Of a stretch of 17,762 nt of DNA, positions 6,850 to 14,959 are shown one piece after another (within the stretch, counting starts at the first letter, position 1; the number at the start of each line of letters is the position of its first letter). The stretch comes from an uncultured Clostridia bacterium (GTDB taxonomy: Bacteria; Bacillota; Clostridia; TANB77; CAG-508). The notes under the pieces were generated by a model. The model saw nothing but the letters and a program-made list of their open reading frames with translations. It had not been told where the DNA came from and did no database searches. Location: positions 1 through 17,762 of the forward strand of contig CAKPQY010000004.1 of assembly GCA_934179885.1 (NCBI GenBank), read 5' to 3'. The position numbers were made by a program, and so were the translations under genes.

Positions 6850-7716
6850 GTGAAAGAACAGAGATATATATTAAGAAATCAAGATTCATTTGAACTAAAA
6901 GACATATTTGAATGTGGACAATGTTTTAGATGGAATGAACAAGAGGACGGAAGCTACACAGGAGTGATAAAAAATGCAATCCTAAATGTAAAAAAAGAAA
7001 ATGAAAACATTATCTTTACAGGAATATGTGAAGAAGATATTAAGAGCCTAATAGAATATTATTTTGATTTAAATACAGATTATGAAAAAATAAAACAAAA
7101 ATTATCAAACATAGATGAATACTTAAAAACAAGTATAGAGTATGGAAAAGGAATAAGAATACTAAATCAAGACTTATGGGAAATGATAATATCATTTATA
7201 ATATCAGCAAATAATAATATCCCAAGAATAAAAGGAATAATTGAAAGACTATCACAAAAATATGGAAATGAAATAGAATGGAAAGGACAAAAATACTATA
7301 CGTTTCCAACAGCTGAACAATTAAAAGATGTAACAGTTGAAAAATATAGAAAATTAGGCTTAGGGTTTAGAGATATAAGATTATATGAAACTACACAAAT
7401 GATATTAAATAAAGAAGTTGATTTAGAAAAATTAAAAAATAACCCAAATACACAAGAAGTAAGAAATGAATTATTAACACTTTCGGGAGTAGGACCTAAA
7501 GTTGCTGACTGCATACTTTTATTTTCAGATTTAAAAAGATTTGATATATTTCCAATTGATGTATGGGTTAGAAGAGTAATGAATGATTTGTATATAAAAG
7601 AAAATGACGAAACAAAGGTAAGTAAAACAAAAATTGAAAAATTGGCTGAAGAAAAATTTGGAGATTTAAAAGGATTAGCACAACAATATTTGTTTTATTG
7701 GAGGAGAGAAAACTGA
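6850..7716 (+). CDS. ogg: 8-oxoguanine DNA glycosylase (OGG1-like)
   Basis: The product is a 288-residue bifunctional glycosylase/AP lyase that removes 8-oxoguanine from oxidised DNA. The N-terminal domain has the OGG1-type block FECGQCFRWNEQEDGSYTGV. The helix-hairpin-helix and GPD region reads LSGVGPKVADCILLFS with the catalytic Lys217. It continues to FPIDVWVRRVM with Asp237, the counterparts of Lys249 and Asp268 of human OGG1. I chose GTG 6850 because GGTGAT (6840-6845) lies 4 nt upstream. A TTG at 6805 is in frame but forms the -35 element of the promoter. The 3' end runs into a GGGACGG-type repeat. The addB gene follows after about 100 nt with no terminator, so the two may be co-transcribed. 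Confidence 0.93.
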   Translation: MKEQRYILRNQDSFELKDIFECGQCFRWNEQEDGSYTGVIKNAILNVKKENENIIFTGICEEDIKSLIEYYFDLNTDYEKIKQKLSNIDEYLKTSIEYGKGIRILNQDLWEMIISFIISANNNIPRIKGIIERLSQKYGNEIEWKGQKYYTFPTAEQLKDVTVEKYRKLGLGFRDIRLYETTQMILNKEVDLEKLKNNPNTQEVRNELLTLSGVGPKVADCILLFSDLKRFDIFPIDVWVRRVMNDLYIKENDETKVSKTKIEKLAEEKFGDLKGLAQQYLFYWRREN

Positions 7717-7735
7717 TGTCCAAAAGGGACGGCTC
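7714..7735 (+). repeat. GGGACGG-type dispersed repeat, truncated copy
   Basis: The motif ATGTCC..AGGGACGG.TCT begins at the ogg stop codon. It matches the start of the fuller copy at the 3' end of addB (11151-11172). The right-hand GGGACA arm is missing, so no hairpin of that kind forms. Confidence 0.6.
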
Positions 7736-7736
7736 T

Positions 7737-7803
7737 GAAGTAGAGGTTTGTGAAGTAGAAGTTCTAACATCTAACATCTAACTTCTAACCTCCAACTTCT
7801 AAA
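7737..7803 (+). repeat. Heptanucleotide tandem repeat with complementary upstream arm
   Basis: Six 7-nt units of consensus TTCTAAC, with variants ATCTAAC and CTCCAAC, run from 7762 to 7803. The GA-rich sequence before them (7737-7763, GAAGTAGAGGTT and GAAGTAGAAGTT) is roughly complementary, so an imperfect hairpin could form between ogg and addB. The addB ribosome-binding site AGGAG (7809-7813) follows at once. No gene is present here. Confidence 0.7.
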
Positions 7804-7820
7804 ATGAAAAGGAGAAATTT

Positions 7821-10800
7821 ATGGGACTAAGAATAATATATGGAAAATCAGGCAGTGGAAAAAGCCAATACTGTTTTTCAGAAATAGCAAAACTAATAAA
7901 GAAAGAAAAGAAAATATATATAATAACACCAGAGCAATTCTCCTTTACAGCAGAAAAAAAACTAATGGAGGCAATTGATACAAATGCGGTATTAAATGCA
8001 GAAGTAATAACATTAAGCAGGATGGCACATAGGGTATTACAAGAAATTGGTGGAAACAAGCAAACACAATTAACGAAATGTGGAAAATCAATGCTTATTT
8101 ATTCAATTTTAAATCAATATAAAAAAGATTTGAAATTTTTAAGTAAGTCTGATGAAAATATTGATTTATCAATGACTGCAATTACTGAATTTAAAAAACA
8201 TGGTGTAAAACCAGAACATTTGCAAGAAGAAATTGATAAAGTACAAGATGAATATTTAAAAACAAAATTAAAAGACATGCTTTTAATTTATCAAAATTTT
8301 GAACAAAAACTTCAAGGTGAATACATAGAAGATACAGACTTATTAACATTATTAAGTCAAAATATAGAAAATTCAGAAATTGTTAAAGAAAGTTTAATTT
8401 ACATAGATGAATTTGCAGGATTTACATATCAAGAATATGAAATATTAAAAAAATTCATTAAACTGGCAAAACAAGTTACAATTACTGTATGTACAGATAG
8501 TTTAGAGCCAAGCTTAAACCCAGATACAGATATATTTTATTCTAATAAAATTACAGTGTCAAAAATATTAAATTTAGTAAAAGAAGAGAATTTGAAATTA
8601 GAACAACCAATTTTCTTAAAGGAACAACCACGTTTTAAATCAGATGAATTGCAACATTTAGAAAAAAATATTTTTAATACAAGAGTAAAAAAATATGAAA
8701 AAGAGCCACAAAATATCAAGCTATTTTTAGCTAAAAATCAATATTCTGAAATTGAAAATGTTGCAAAAGAGATTACAAAATTGGTAAGAGATAAAAATTT
8801 AAGATATAAAGATATATCAGTAATTACAAAAAATATTGATACATATTCAAGCTTAGTAAGAAGCATTTTTGCTGAATATGATATTCCTGTTTTTATTGAT
8901 GAAAAGAGGGATTTGAATCAAAATATAATTGTTCAATATTTGCTTTCAATATTTGAAATTTTTAGTAACAATTTTTCAAAAGAAGCGGTTTTCAATTATT
9001 TAAAAATAGGATTTTCTGAGTTAGAAAATGATGATATTTTTAAACTAGAAAATTATTGTACAAAATGGGGAATAAAGCAAAATAAGTGGAAAAATGATTT
9101 TACATATGGAATAAATGATGAAAATAAAGAAGAAATTGAATATCTAAATAAATTAAGAAAACAAATAATAGAACCATTATTAGAATTAAAGAAAAAATTT
9201 GGAACAGTAAAAGAAACAACAAAAGCAATTTATGAATTTTTGCAAGAACAAAAAATTGAAGAAAAAATCAATAAAAAAATAGCAGAATTACAAGAAATAG
9301 GACAAATAGATTTAGCAAATGAATACATAGCAAGTTACAAAATAATGTTAGACATATTTGATGAAATGGTTTTAATATTTGGAGATGAAAAATTAAGTAT
9401 AGACAAATATACTCAAATATTAAAAATTGGATTAAAAAATAGTGAACTTGGAAAAATACCAGGAACTCAAGACCAAGTAATAGTAGGGGATGTTGACAGG
9501 TCAAGAAGTCACAAAGTAGATACTATTTTTATAATAGGATTAAATGATGGAAGCTTTCCAAGTATTAATAAAGCAGAAGGATTTTTTGGAGATAAAGATA
9601 GAGAACTATTGAAAAATGATGGTATAGAACTTGCGAATGGAACAATAGAAAATCTATATGAAGAAAATTTTAATATCTATAAGGCATTTACAACAGCTGA
9701 AAATAGGCTATATTTATCATACGCATCATCTGAAACAGAAGGAAAATCATTAAGACCATCTATGATGATAAATAAAATAAAAAAGATTTTCCCAGAGCTA
9801 AAAGAAGAAAGTGATGTAATAGATAAAAATTATGAAATTACAAACAAAATGATGACATATCAAGAACTACTAGAAAACATAGCATCATTAAAAGACAATA
9901 AAGAAATAGAAAATATATGGTACACAGTATATCAATATTATAAAAAACAAAATGAATACAATAGCAAATTACAAAAAGATTTAAAAGGAATAGATTACAC
10001 AAATCTTCCAGAAAATATCAAAAAAGAGACAATAGAAAAATTATATGGAAATACATTAAATACAAGTGTATCAAAATTAGAAAAATTCGCACAATGTCCA
10101 TTTTCATATTATTTACAATATGGGTTAAGACTAAAAGAAAAAGAAGAATTAAAAATACAAAGTTTTGATACAGGTTCATTTATGCATGAAACAATAGATG
10201 AATTTTTCAAAAAAGTAAAAAATGAAAATATAAATTTAGCAGAATTAGTAACAGATGAGCCAAAAATACAAGAAATAGTAAATGAAGTTATTGAAGAAAA
10301 GCTAGATATGGGCAAAAAATACACATTTGTTGCGACATCAAAATATAAAGTTTTGGTAAATAGATTAAAAAGAATAGTAGCAAAAGCTTTGAAATATATA
10401 ATAGAAGGTTTAGTATATAGTGAATTCAATATAGAAGGAACAGAAATTGAATTTGGTAAAAAAGGAAAATATAAGCCAATATTAATACAATTAGATGATG
10501 GTAAAAAAGTTGAAATAACAGGAAAAATTGATAGAATAGACACAGCTGATTCCGATGATGGCAAATACTTAAGAATAATTGATTATAAATCATCAGCAAA
10601 AAATATTGACTTAAACGAAGTATATGCAGGGTTACAGATACAACTTTTAACATATATGGATGCAGTATGTAAAGAAGAGGATTTAATGCCAGCAGGAGTG
10701 CTGTATTTCAGCCTTTTAGAGCAAATGATAAAATCAGACAAAAGAATATCAGAAGAACAAATAGAAGAAGAGCTTAGAAAAAACTTCAAAATGAAAGGTT

Positions 10801-11162
10801 TAATTTTGGCAGATGTAAAAGTAATACAAATGCATGATAAAAATCTAAAGCAAGGAACATCAAAATTAATACCAGCAACTCTAACAAAATCAGGAGAAAT
10901 TTCAGAAGGAAAGACAAACGGGGTTAATAAAGAAGAATTTGAAATTTTGCAAAATTATATTTATAAAACAATAAAACAAATATCAAAAGAAATTTTAAGT
11001 GGAAACATTAATTTAAAACCATATAACAAAAAAGGAAAAACACCTTGTGAATATTGTTCATATAAAGCAATATGTGGATTTAATCCGCGAATTTGTGGAA
11101 ACAATTATAATTATATAGACAAAAAATCAAAAGATGATATAATTAGAAAAATGTCCCATTAG
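7821..11162 (+). CDS. addB: AddB, ATP-dependent helicase/nuclease subunit B
   Basis: The product is 1113 residues, slightly shorter than the Bacillus AddB (about 1166). AddAB processes double-strand break ends for homologous recombination. AddB contributes an inactivated helicase fold and the second nuclease. The Walker A motif GKSGSGKS is at 8-15. The nuclease region has GKIDRID followed by LRIIDYKSS with Asp921 and Lys923, then LQIQLLTYMDA. The four iron-sulfur cysteines are Cys759 (AQCPFSYYL), Cys1076, Cys1079 and Cys1085 (PCEYCSYKAIC). This is the same CX2CX5C spacing as in the Bacillus protein. The start follows AAAAGGAG. The addA gene normally found directly downstream is absent here, and pgeF follows instead. 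The last codons and the stop lie inside a dispersed hairpin repeat. Confidence 0.96.
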   Translation: MGLRIIYGKSGSGKSQYCFSEIAKLIKKEKKIYIITPEQFSFTAEKKLMEAIDTNAVLNAEVITLSRMAHRVLQEIGGNKQTQLTKCGKSMLIYSILNQYKKDLKFLSKSDENIDLSMTAITEFKKHGVKPEHLQEEIDKVQDEYLKTKLKDMLLIYQNFEQKLQGEYIEDTDLLTLLSQNIENSEIVKESLIYIDEFAGFTYQEYEILKKFIKLAKQVTITVCTDSLEPSLNPDTDIFYSNKITVSKILNLVKEENLKLEQPIFLKEQPRFKSDELQHLEKNIFNTRVKKYEKEPQNIKLFLAKNQYSEIENVAKEITKLVRDKNLRYKDISVITKNIDTYSSLVRSIFAEYDIPVFIDEKRDLNQNIIVQYLLSIFEIFSNNFSKEAVFNYLKIGFSELENDDIFKLENYCTKWGIKQNKWKNDFTYGINDENKEEIEYLNKLRKQIIEPLLELKKKFGTVKETTKAIYEFLQEQKIEEKINKKIAELQEIGQIDLANEYIASYKIMLDIFDEMVLIFGDEKLSIDKYTQILKIGLKNSELGKIPGTQDQVIVGDVDRSRSHKVDTIFIIGLNDGSFPSINKAEGFFGDKDRELLKNDGIELANGTIENLYEENFNIYKAFTTAENRLYLSYASSETEGKSLRPSMMINKIKKIFPELKEESDVIDKNYEITNKMMTYQELLENIASLKDNKEIENIWYTVYQYYKKQNEYNSKLQKDLKGIDYTNLPENIKKETIEKLYGNTLNTSVSKLEKFAQCPFSYYLQYGLRLKEKEELKIQSFDTGSFMHETIDEFFKKVKNENINLAELVTDEPKIQEIVNEVIEEKLDMGKKYTFVATSKYKVLVNRLKRIVAKALKYIIEGLVYSEFNIEGTEIEFGKKGKYKPILIQLDDGKKVEITGKIDRIDTADSDDGKYLRIIDYKSSAKNIDLNEVYAGLQIQLLTYMDAVCKEEDLMPAGVLYFSLLEQMIKSDKRISEEQIEEELRKNFKMKGLILADVKVIQMHDKNLKQGTSKLIPATLTKSGEISEGKTNGVNKEEFEILQNYIYKTIKQISKEILSGNINLKPYNKKGKTPCEYCSYKAICGFNPRICGNNYNYIDKKSKDDIIRKMSH

Positions 11163-11186
11163 GGACGGTTCTTTTTGGGACATTTT
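11148..11186 (+). repeat. GGGACGG-type hairpin repeat overlapping the addB 3' end
   Basis: AAAATGTCCC (11148-11157) pairs perfectly with GGGACATTTT (11177-11186) around a loop containing the TAG stop of addB and the core AGGGACGGTTCTTTTT. The final codons of addB (KMSH) are encoded by the repeat. A truncated relative is at 7714-7735. Similar GGGACGGTTCTTTTTGGGACA sequences are scattered in many Clostridia. It may act as a weak terminator or mRNA-end hairpin. Confidence 0.75.
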
Positions 11187-11218
11187 CTAAAGAAAATAAA
11201 AAAATTGGAGGATATATA

Positions 11219-12076
11219 TTGAAAAATTTAAGTAATGAAAATGTAATACACGTCATTAAAAATGACATACAATATTTGCAATTTAGAAAATTACTAGAAT
11301 ATGATAATATAATTACACATGCATATTATCTAGGAACAGATTTGAATTTTAGAACAGCAAAACAAAATAAAGAAAAACTATCAGAACAAGAATATAATAA
11401 AGCAATAAAAAGTTATAAAAATATATGTAATTCTTTAGGAACAAACTATAAAAACATAGTAAAAACAAATCAAGAACATACAGACAATATTAAAATTGTA
11501 AAAGAAAAAATTAATAAAGAATTTATGGATATAAATTTAGAAGAATATAAAGAAACAGATGGAATGATAACAAATAAACAAAATTTAATGTTATCAACAA
11601 CAAATGCTGATTGTATTTTGATGTTATTCTTTGACCCAGTTACAAAAACAATTGCAAATGTTCACTCTGGGTGGAAGGGCACATTGCAAAGAATATCAGT
11701 AAAAACAGTTGAAAAAATGATGAAAGGATTTAATTGCAAACCAGAAAATATTATATGTTGTATTTGCCCAAGTATAAGAAAATGTCATTTTGAAGTTGAT
11801 ACAGATGTAAAAGAAATGTTCGAAAAAGAATTTGAAGATTTACAGATATCTAAATCAATAGAAATAATAGAAAAACAAAAAAACAAAGAAAAATGGAATA
11901 TTGATACAGTCCTGATTAATGAGATTCTACTGGAACAAAAAGGATTAAGAACAGAAAATATAATAGATAGCGGAATTTGTAGTGTATGTAATTCAGATTT
12001 AATACATTCGTATAGAGTAGAAAAACAAGGATATGGACTATCTACTGCACTTATTGAGCTGAAAAAACAAAAGTAG
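11219..12076 (+). CDS. pgeF: PgeF/YfiH-family laccase-domain protein (peptidoglycan editing factor)
   Basis: The product is a 285-residue member of the DUF152 family (YlmD/YfiH/LACC1). Described roles are copper-dependent oxidase, purine nucleoside phosphorylase and editing of peptidoglycan precursors. Sequence cannot choose among these. The three conserved metal-site residues are present: His87 in NQEHTDNI, Cys132 in TNADCILML and His149 in NVHSGWKGT. A second Cys-rich stretch, ICCICPSIRKCHFEV, is the family's ICPSI..C.FEV block. The start is TTG at 11219, chosen because GGAGG (11207-11211) lies 7 nt upstream and no in-frame ATG is well placed. It follows addB by 56 nt with no promoter seen, so it is probably in the same operon. 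Confidence 0.9.
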   Translation: MKNLSNENVIHVIKNDIQYLQFRKLLEYDNIITHAYYLGTDLNFRTAKQNKEKLSEQEYNKAIKSYKNICNSLGTNYKNIVKTNQEHTDNIKIVKEKINKEFMDINLEEYKETDGMITNKQNLMLSTTNADCILMLFFDPVTKTIANVHSGWKGTLQRISVKTVEKMMKGFNCKPENIICCICPSIRKCHFEVDTDVKEMFEKEFEDLQISKSIEIIEKQKNKEKWNIDTVLINEILLEQKGLRTENIIDSGICSVCNSDLIHSYRVEKQGYGLSTALIELKKQK

Positions 12077-12111
12077 CATATAAGTTATTAAAAAACTTAT
12101 ATGCTACTTTT
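12069..12111. terminator. Bidirectional terminator between pgeF and the L,D-transpeptidase gene
   Basis: An 18-bp perfect stem pairs 12069-12086 (AAAAGTAGCATATAAGTT) with 12094-12111 around a 7-nt loop. T-runs lie on both sides: TTTT at the end of the right arm for pgeF, and CTTTTGTTTTTTC for the reverse-strand gene. It overlaps the pgeF stop codon and serves two convergent genes. Confidence 0.9.
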
Positions 12112-12119
12112 AATAAATA

Positions 12120-13181
12120 TTATTTATTAGCAACAACATTATTGGCTACAATATTATTAGTATCTGTTTCTGTAACAGTATTGGTATCAACAATACTATT
12201 GGTATTTGTTTCTGTAGTATTAGTATTAACAATATTATTGGTATTTGTTTCTGCAGTAGTATTAGTATCAACAATACTATTAGTATTGTTTTCTGTAGTA
12301 GTATTAGTATCAACAATATTATTAGTATTTGTCTCTATAGTAGTATTAGTAATAACATTATTTTCCTCGTTTGTAGTATTACTAGATGTAGGAGTACCAT
12401 TTTTCCAAGGATTTTTACTATTAGGGTCTGTAGGATCCCAATTACAATATGGAGCATTGTAATTAGATATTTTTCTTGCAGAAGGTTTACCTAAAGGACC
12501 AGGGTCATTGCTAGAATAAAATTCTACCTGTGTGCCATTACTGCAGTTTTGATATATCCATAAAGCATCAGAAACAGTTAATCTTACACAACCTGCTGAA
12601 GCGGTAGTTCCCAATTTATCATATTCCCAATATTCTAAACTAGTGGGATTTCTATTTTCTAAATATGGAACAGAATGGAATAAAATATTCCCTGTAATTT
12701 TTGTAACATATTGACCATAAACTCCATCAAAAAGAGCGCCCCATTGCCATCTACCTGGAATTTTATATACACCTGATTTAGGAGTAGCTGAACCTGTAGA
12801 ACATACCATTGCCTTTACTGGAACAGTATAATTACCATTAGCGTCTTTTGAGTATATGGTAACAACATTTGCAGTATAATTAACCTTTATATAATAAGTA
12901 GCAACATTTTTTTGCGAACTTGTTGTATTAGTATTGGTATTATTTTCTTTTGGAACATTATCTGTAATTTCTGGTTCTTCATTTCCTAAATTTTCATCAG
13001 GAGAAAGAATAATATTAAATATCTCCTCTGAATCTGAAATATTAGTAGAAAATACATCATTAGTATTAGATTCAGAAAATGTTTCTGCTGTGTTATTTAG
13101 GTATTTTATAGTAAAAAAAATAGCTATTAACAACAAAACAACAAGGATGATAAATGCCAATTTGATTTTTTTATTTTTCAT
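12120..13181 (-). CDS. Membrane-anchored L,D-transpeptidase (YkuD domain) with Asn/Thr repeat tail
   Basis: The product is 353 residues. A single N-terminal membrane segment (about 8-25) would anchor it with the bulk outside the cell. A low-complexity linker (30-92) leads to the YkuD catalytic domain (about 93-222), which has His169 in ILFHSVPYL and the catalytic Cys198 in ASAGCVRL. Such enzymes make 3-3 peptidoglycan cross-links or attach proteins to the wall. The order and substrate are not deducible. Residues 283-353 are five imperfect repeats of 13-14 residues (ETNTNNIVDTNTT type), possibly a wall-spanning or surface-exposed spacer. GGAGG lies 7 nt upstream of the start. The gene has its own promoter and terminator and is divergent from the S66 peptidase, another cell-wall enzyme. 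Confidence 0.93.
   Translation of the reverse strand: MKNKKIKLAFIILVVLLLIAIFFTIKYLNNTAETFSESNTNDVFSTNISDSEEIFNIILSPDENLGNEEPEITDNVPKENNTNTNTTSSQKNVATYYIKVNYTANVVTIYSKDANGNYTVPVKAMVCSTGSATPKSGVYKIPGRWQWGALFDGVYGQYVTKITGNILFHSVPYLENRNPTSLEYWEYDKLGTTASAGCVRLTVSDALWIYQNCSNGTQVEFYSSNDPGPLGKPSARKISNYNAPYCNWDPTDPNSKNPWKNGTPTSSNTTNEENNVITNTTIETNTNNIVDTNTTTENNTNSIVDTNTTAETNTNNIVNTNTTETNTNSIVDTNTVTETDTNNIVANNVVANK
12123..12335 (-). repeat. In-frame 42-bp minisatellite in the L,D-transpeptidase gene
   Basis: About five units of 42 nt, one of them shortened to 39 nt, encode the Asn/Thr-rich C-terminal tail. Unit lengths are multiples of three, so copy-number changes would alter tail length without breaking the frame. 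Confidence 0.85.
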
Positions 13182-13199
13182 ATTAAATCCTCCACTTAT

Positions 13200-13228
13200 A
13201 ATATAGCAATTTTAGTATGTAAAGTCAA
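13200..13228 (-). promoter_or_regulatory. Predicted sigma-A promoter of the L,D-transpeptidase gene
   Basis: On the reverse strand, TTGACT (13228-13223) and TATATT (13205-13200) are separated by 17 bp, with an extended -10 TGC. The leader is about 12 nt. Confidence 0.7.
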
Positions 13229-13235
13229 CAAAAAG

Positions 13236-13264
13236 TTGAGGAAAAAAGAAAAGTGTGTTATTAT
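13236..13264 (+). promoter_or_regulatory. Predicted sigma-A promoter of the S66 peptidase gene
   Basis: TTGAGG (13236-13241) and TATTAT (13259-13264) are separated by 17 bp, with an extended -10 TGT at 13256-13258. It lies back to back with the L,D-transpeptidase promoter, 8 bp apart. Confidence 0.6.
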
Positions 13265-13293
13265 ACATAAAAATGGAAAAGAGAGGAAAGCTA

Positions 13294-14220
13294 ATGAAAA
13301 AAATCATTCCAAATAAATTAAAAAAAGGAAATACAATAGGGGTAATTGCACCATCAAATCCAATAATAGGAGACAATGTAGAAGAATTAGAACAAGCAAG
13401 AAAAATTGTTGAAAAAGACGGATTTAAAATTAAATATTCAAAAAATCTATTTTCAAATACAAATGGATATAGCGCGACAGCAATAGAAAAAGCAGAAGAT
13501 ATAAACGAAATGTTTGCAGACAAAGAAGTAAAAATGATATGGTGTGCAAAAGGCGGAGAAAATAGTAACTCAACATTTGAGTACATTGATTATGAAATTA
13601 TCAAACAGAATCCAAAAATAATTTGTGGATATAGTGATATCACTTCATTAACAAATATGATTACAGAAAAAACAGGATTAGTAACTTTTAGCGGAACAAA
13701 CTTTAAAACAATAGCAACAGATGAAACAGATTATAGTTACAAAGAAGCTATAAAAAGATTTGTAGAAGGAAGTTTAAAAATAGGACAACCTGAAGAAAAA
13801 TATTACACTATACTAGAAGGAATTGCTGAAGGAGATTTAATAGGAGGCAACTTAAGTTTAACAAGGGGAATGGTTTCAGGAAAATATTCAATTGACTTTA
13901 CAGACAAAATCTTATTCCTAGAAGAATTAGGAATTGAAACAGATCCAGCATTAGCAAGTAATTTCTTATACTATATGAAACAAAACGGAGTATTTAATAA
14001 AATAAAAGGACTATGGATAGGCAATTACGAACATGAAAGTGGAATTACATTAGAAAAAATCATAATGGATGTTTTAAGAGATGAATATAAATTTCCAATT
14101 ATAAAATCAAATAATTTTGGACATACAGAAACAAAAACAGTAATTCCAATTGGTACAAAAGTAAGAATAGACACAAGCAAAGATATAAAAATAGAATTAA
14201 TAGAAAATTGTGTTAAATAG
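13294..14220 (+). CDS. Peptidase S66 family protein (LD-carboxypeptidase / MccF-like)
   Basis: The product is a 308-residue S66 serine peptidase. Family members are LdcA, which trims D-Ala from tetrapeptides during murein recycling, and MccF, which inactivates microcin C-type peptides. The N-terminal core is GNTIGVIAPSNPI. The nucleophile is Ser114 in CGYSDITSLTN. The other triad residues are probably Glu210 (ILFLEELG) and His277 (NNFGHTETKTVIPIGTKVRID). No signal peptide is visible, so the enzyme should be cytoplasmic. ATG 13294 follows AGAGGAAAG. A longer frame from 13255 overlaps the promoter. Lying divergent from an L,D-transpeptidase mildly favours a wall role over a microcin-immunity role, but this is inference. 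Confidence 0.9.
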   Translation: MKKIIPNKLKKGNTIGVIAPSNPIIGDNVEELEQARKIVEKDGFKIKYSKNLFSNTNGYSATAIEKAEDINEMFADKEVKMIWCAKGGENSNSTFEYIDYEIIKQNPKIICGYSDITSLTNMITEKTGLVTFSGTNFKTIATDETDYSYKEAIKRFVEGSLKIGQPEEKYYTILEGIAEGDLIGGNLSLTRGMVSGKYSIDFTDKILFLEELGIETDPALASNFLYYMKQNGVFNKIKGLWIGNYEHESGITLEKIIMDVLRDEYKFPIIKSNNFGHTETKTVIPIGTKVRIDTSKDIKIELIENCVK

Positions 14221-14272
14221 GGAAAGATTTTGGATGACGATGAGCGAACAAAGTGAGCGAAAGGAGAAAAAA

Positions 14273-14827
14273 ATGCTTGAAACATGGGAAGAATTAGAAA
14301 AGTCAATTATAAATTGTAGCAAATGTAAATTATGCAAAACAAGGCAAAATATAGTTTTTGGAACTGGAAATAAAAATGCTGAAATAATGTTTATAGGAGA
14401 AGGACCTGGAGCAGATGAAGATGCTCAAGGGGAACCTTTTGTAGGAAAAGCAGGAAAACTTATGAACATGGCATTTGGAGTTGTTGGAATAAAAAGAGAA
14501 GAGGTTTATATCGCGAACATTGTTAAATGCAGGCCACCAGCAAATAGAAATCCAGAAGAAGATGAAGCCTTTGCTTGTTTAGACTATTTAAGAAATCAAG
14601 TAATGCTTGTAAAACCAAAAATAATTGTGCTATTAGGAAGTGTAGCTTTAAAAAATATATTAGGAGAAGAGTATGGAATAACTGCATCAAGGGGGAAGTG
14701 GTTTGAAAAGAAAGGAATAAGATATATGCCTACTTGGCATCCTGCAGCACTACTAAGAGATGAAACAAAAAAAGTAGATTTTATTAATGATTTGAAATTA
14801 GTAGTTGAAGAAATAAATAAATTATAA
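14273..14827 (+). CDS. Type-4 (family 4) uracil-DNA glycosylase, Fe-S containing
   Basis: The product is a 184-residue family-4 uracil-DNA glycosylase, which excises uracil from DNA. The [4Fe-4S] cysteines are likely Cys15 and Cys18 (NCSKCKLC), Cys86 (IVKCRPP) and Cys102 (FACLDYL). The active-site block is GEGPGADEDAQGEPFVG (43-59), and the second catalytic motif is HPAALLR (156-162). The length is typical for the family. I chose ATG 14273 because AAGGAG (14261-14266) lies 6 nt upstream. A GTG at 14210 is in frame but overlaps the previous gene. It follows the S66 gene by 52 nt without a promoter, so both probably share a transcript, which ends at the terminator after this gene. The spacer carries a GAGCGAA direct repeat. 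Confidence 0.94.
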   Translation: MLETWEELEKSIINCSKCKLCKTRQNIVFGTGNKNAEIMFIGEGPGADEDAQGEPFVGKAGKLMNMAFGVVGIKREEVYIANIVKCRPPANRNPEEDEAFACLDYLRNQVMLVKPKIIVLLGSVALKNILGEEYGITASRGKWFEKKGIRYMPTWHPAALLRDETKKVDFINDLKLVVEEINKL

Positions 14828-14830
14828 TAA

Positions 14831-14867
14831 AATAAGTAGTCAGTTTGATTGACTACTTATTCTTTTT
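14831..14867 (+). terminator. Rho-independent terminator after the uracil-DNA glycosylase gene
   Basis: A perfect 12-bp stem (AATAAGTAGTCA, 14831-14842, with its complement at 14850-14861) has a 7-nt loop and is followed by CTTTTT. Confidence 0.9.
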
Positions 14868-14877
14868 GTAATAAAAT
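14849..14877 (+). promoter_or_regulatory. Predicted sigma-A promoter of the GltD-like gene, nested in the terminator
   Basis: TTGACT (14849-14854) and TAAAAT (14872-14877) are separated by 17 bp. The -35 element lies in the right arm of the preceding terminator. Transcription would start near 14884, leaving a leader of about 76 nt. Confidence 0.5.
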
Positions 14878-14959
14878 AAGAAAAAATGTGAGGAAATGTT
14901 GAAAAAAATTACAATTCTTTTCCAACCGGATTTGTGCATTGAGAGGAATAAAATTAAAT

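Noticed and set aside
6734..6889. N-terminal extension of the GGDEF protein with a hydrophobic stretch that looks like a membrane segment
   Set aside because: It would include the promoter region and the ogg start, and lacks a ribosome-binding site. GGAG lies 8 nt before ATG 6733.
7762..7803. CRISPR-like array
   Set aside because: The units are 7 nt long and contiguous with no spacers.
10109..10564. Reverse-strand open frame of 151 codons inside addB
   Set aside because: It lies wholly within a well-supported gene, has AT-rich shadow composition and matches no known family.
12142..12462. Forward-strand open frame of 106 codons rich in Val and Leu
   Set aside because: It is the antisense shadow of the Asn/Thr repeat tail of the L,D-transpeptidase and has no ribosome-binding site.
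14242..14265. GAGCGAA direct repeat before the uracil-DNA glycosylase gene as an operator
   Set aside because: Two 7-bp copies in a short spacer, of a kind common in Firmicutes genomes, are too little to support a regulatory call.
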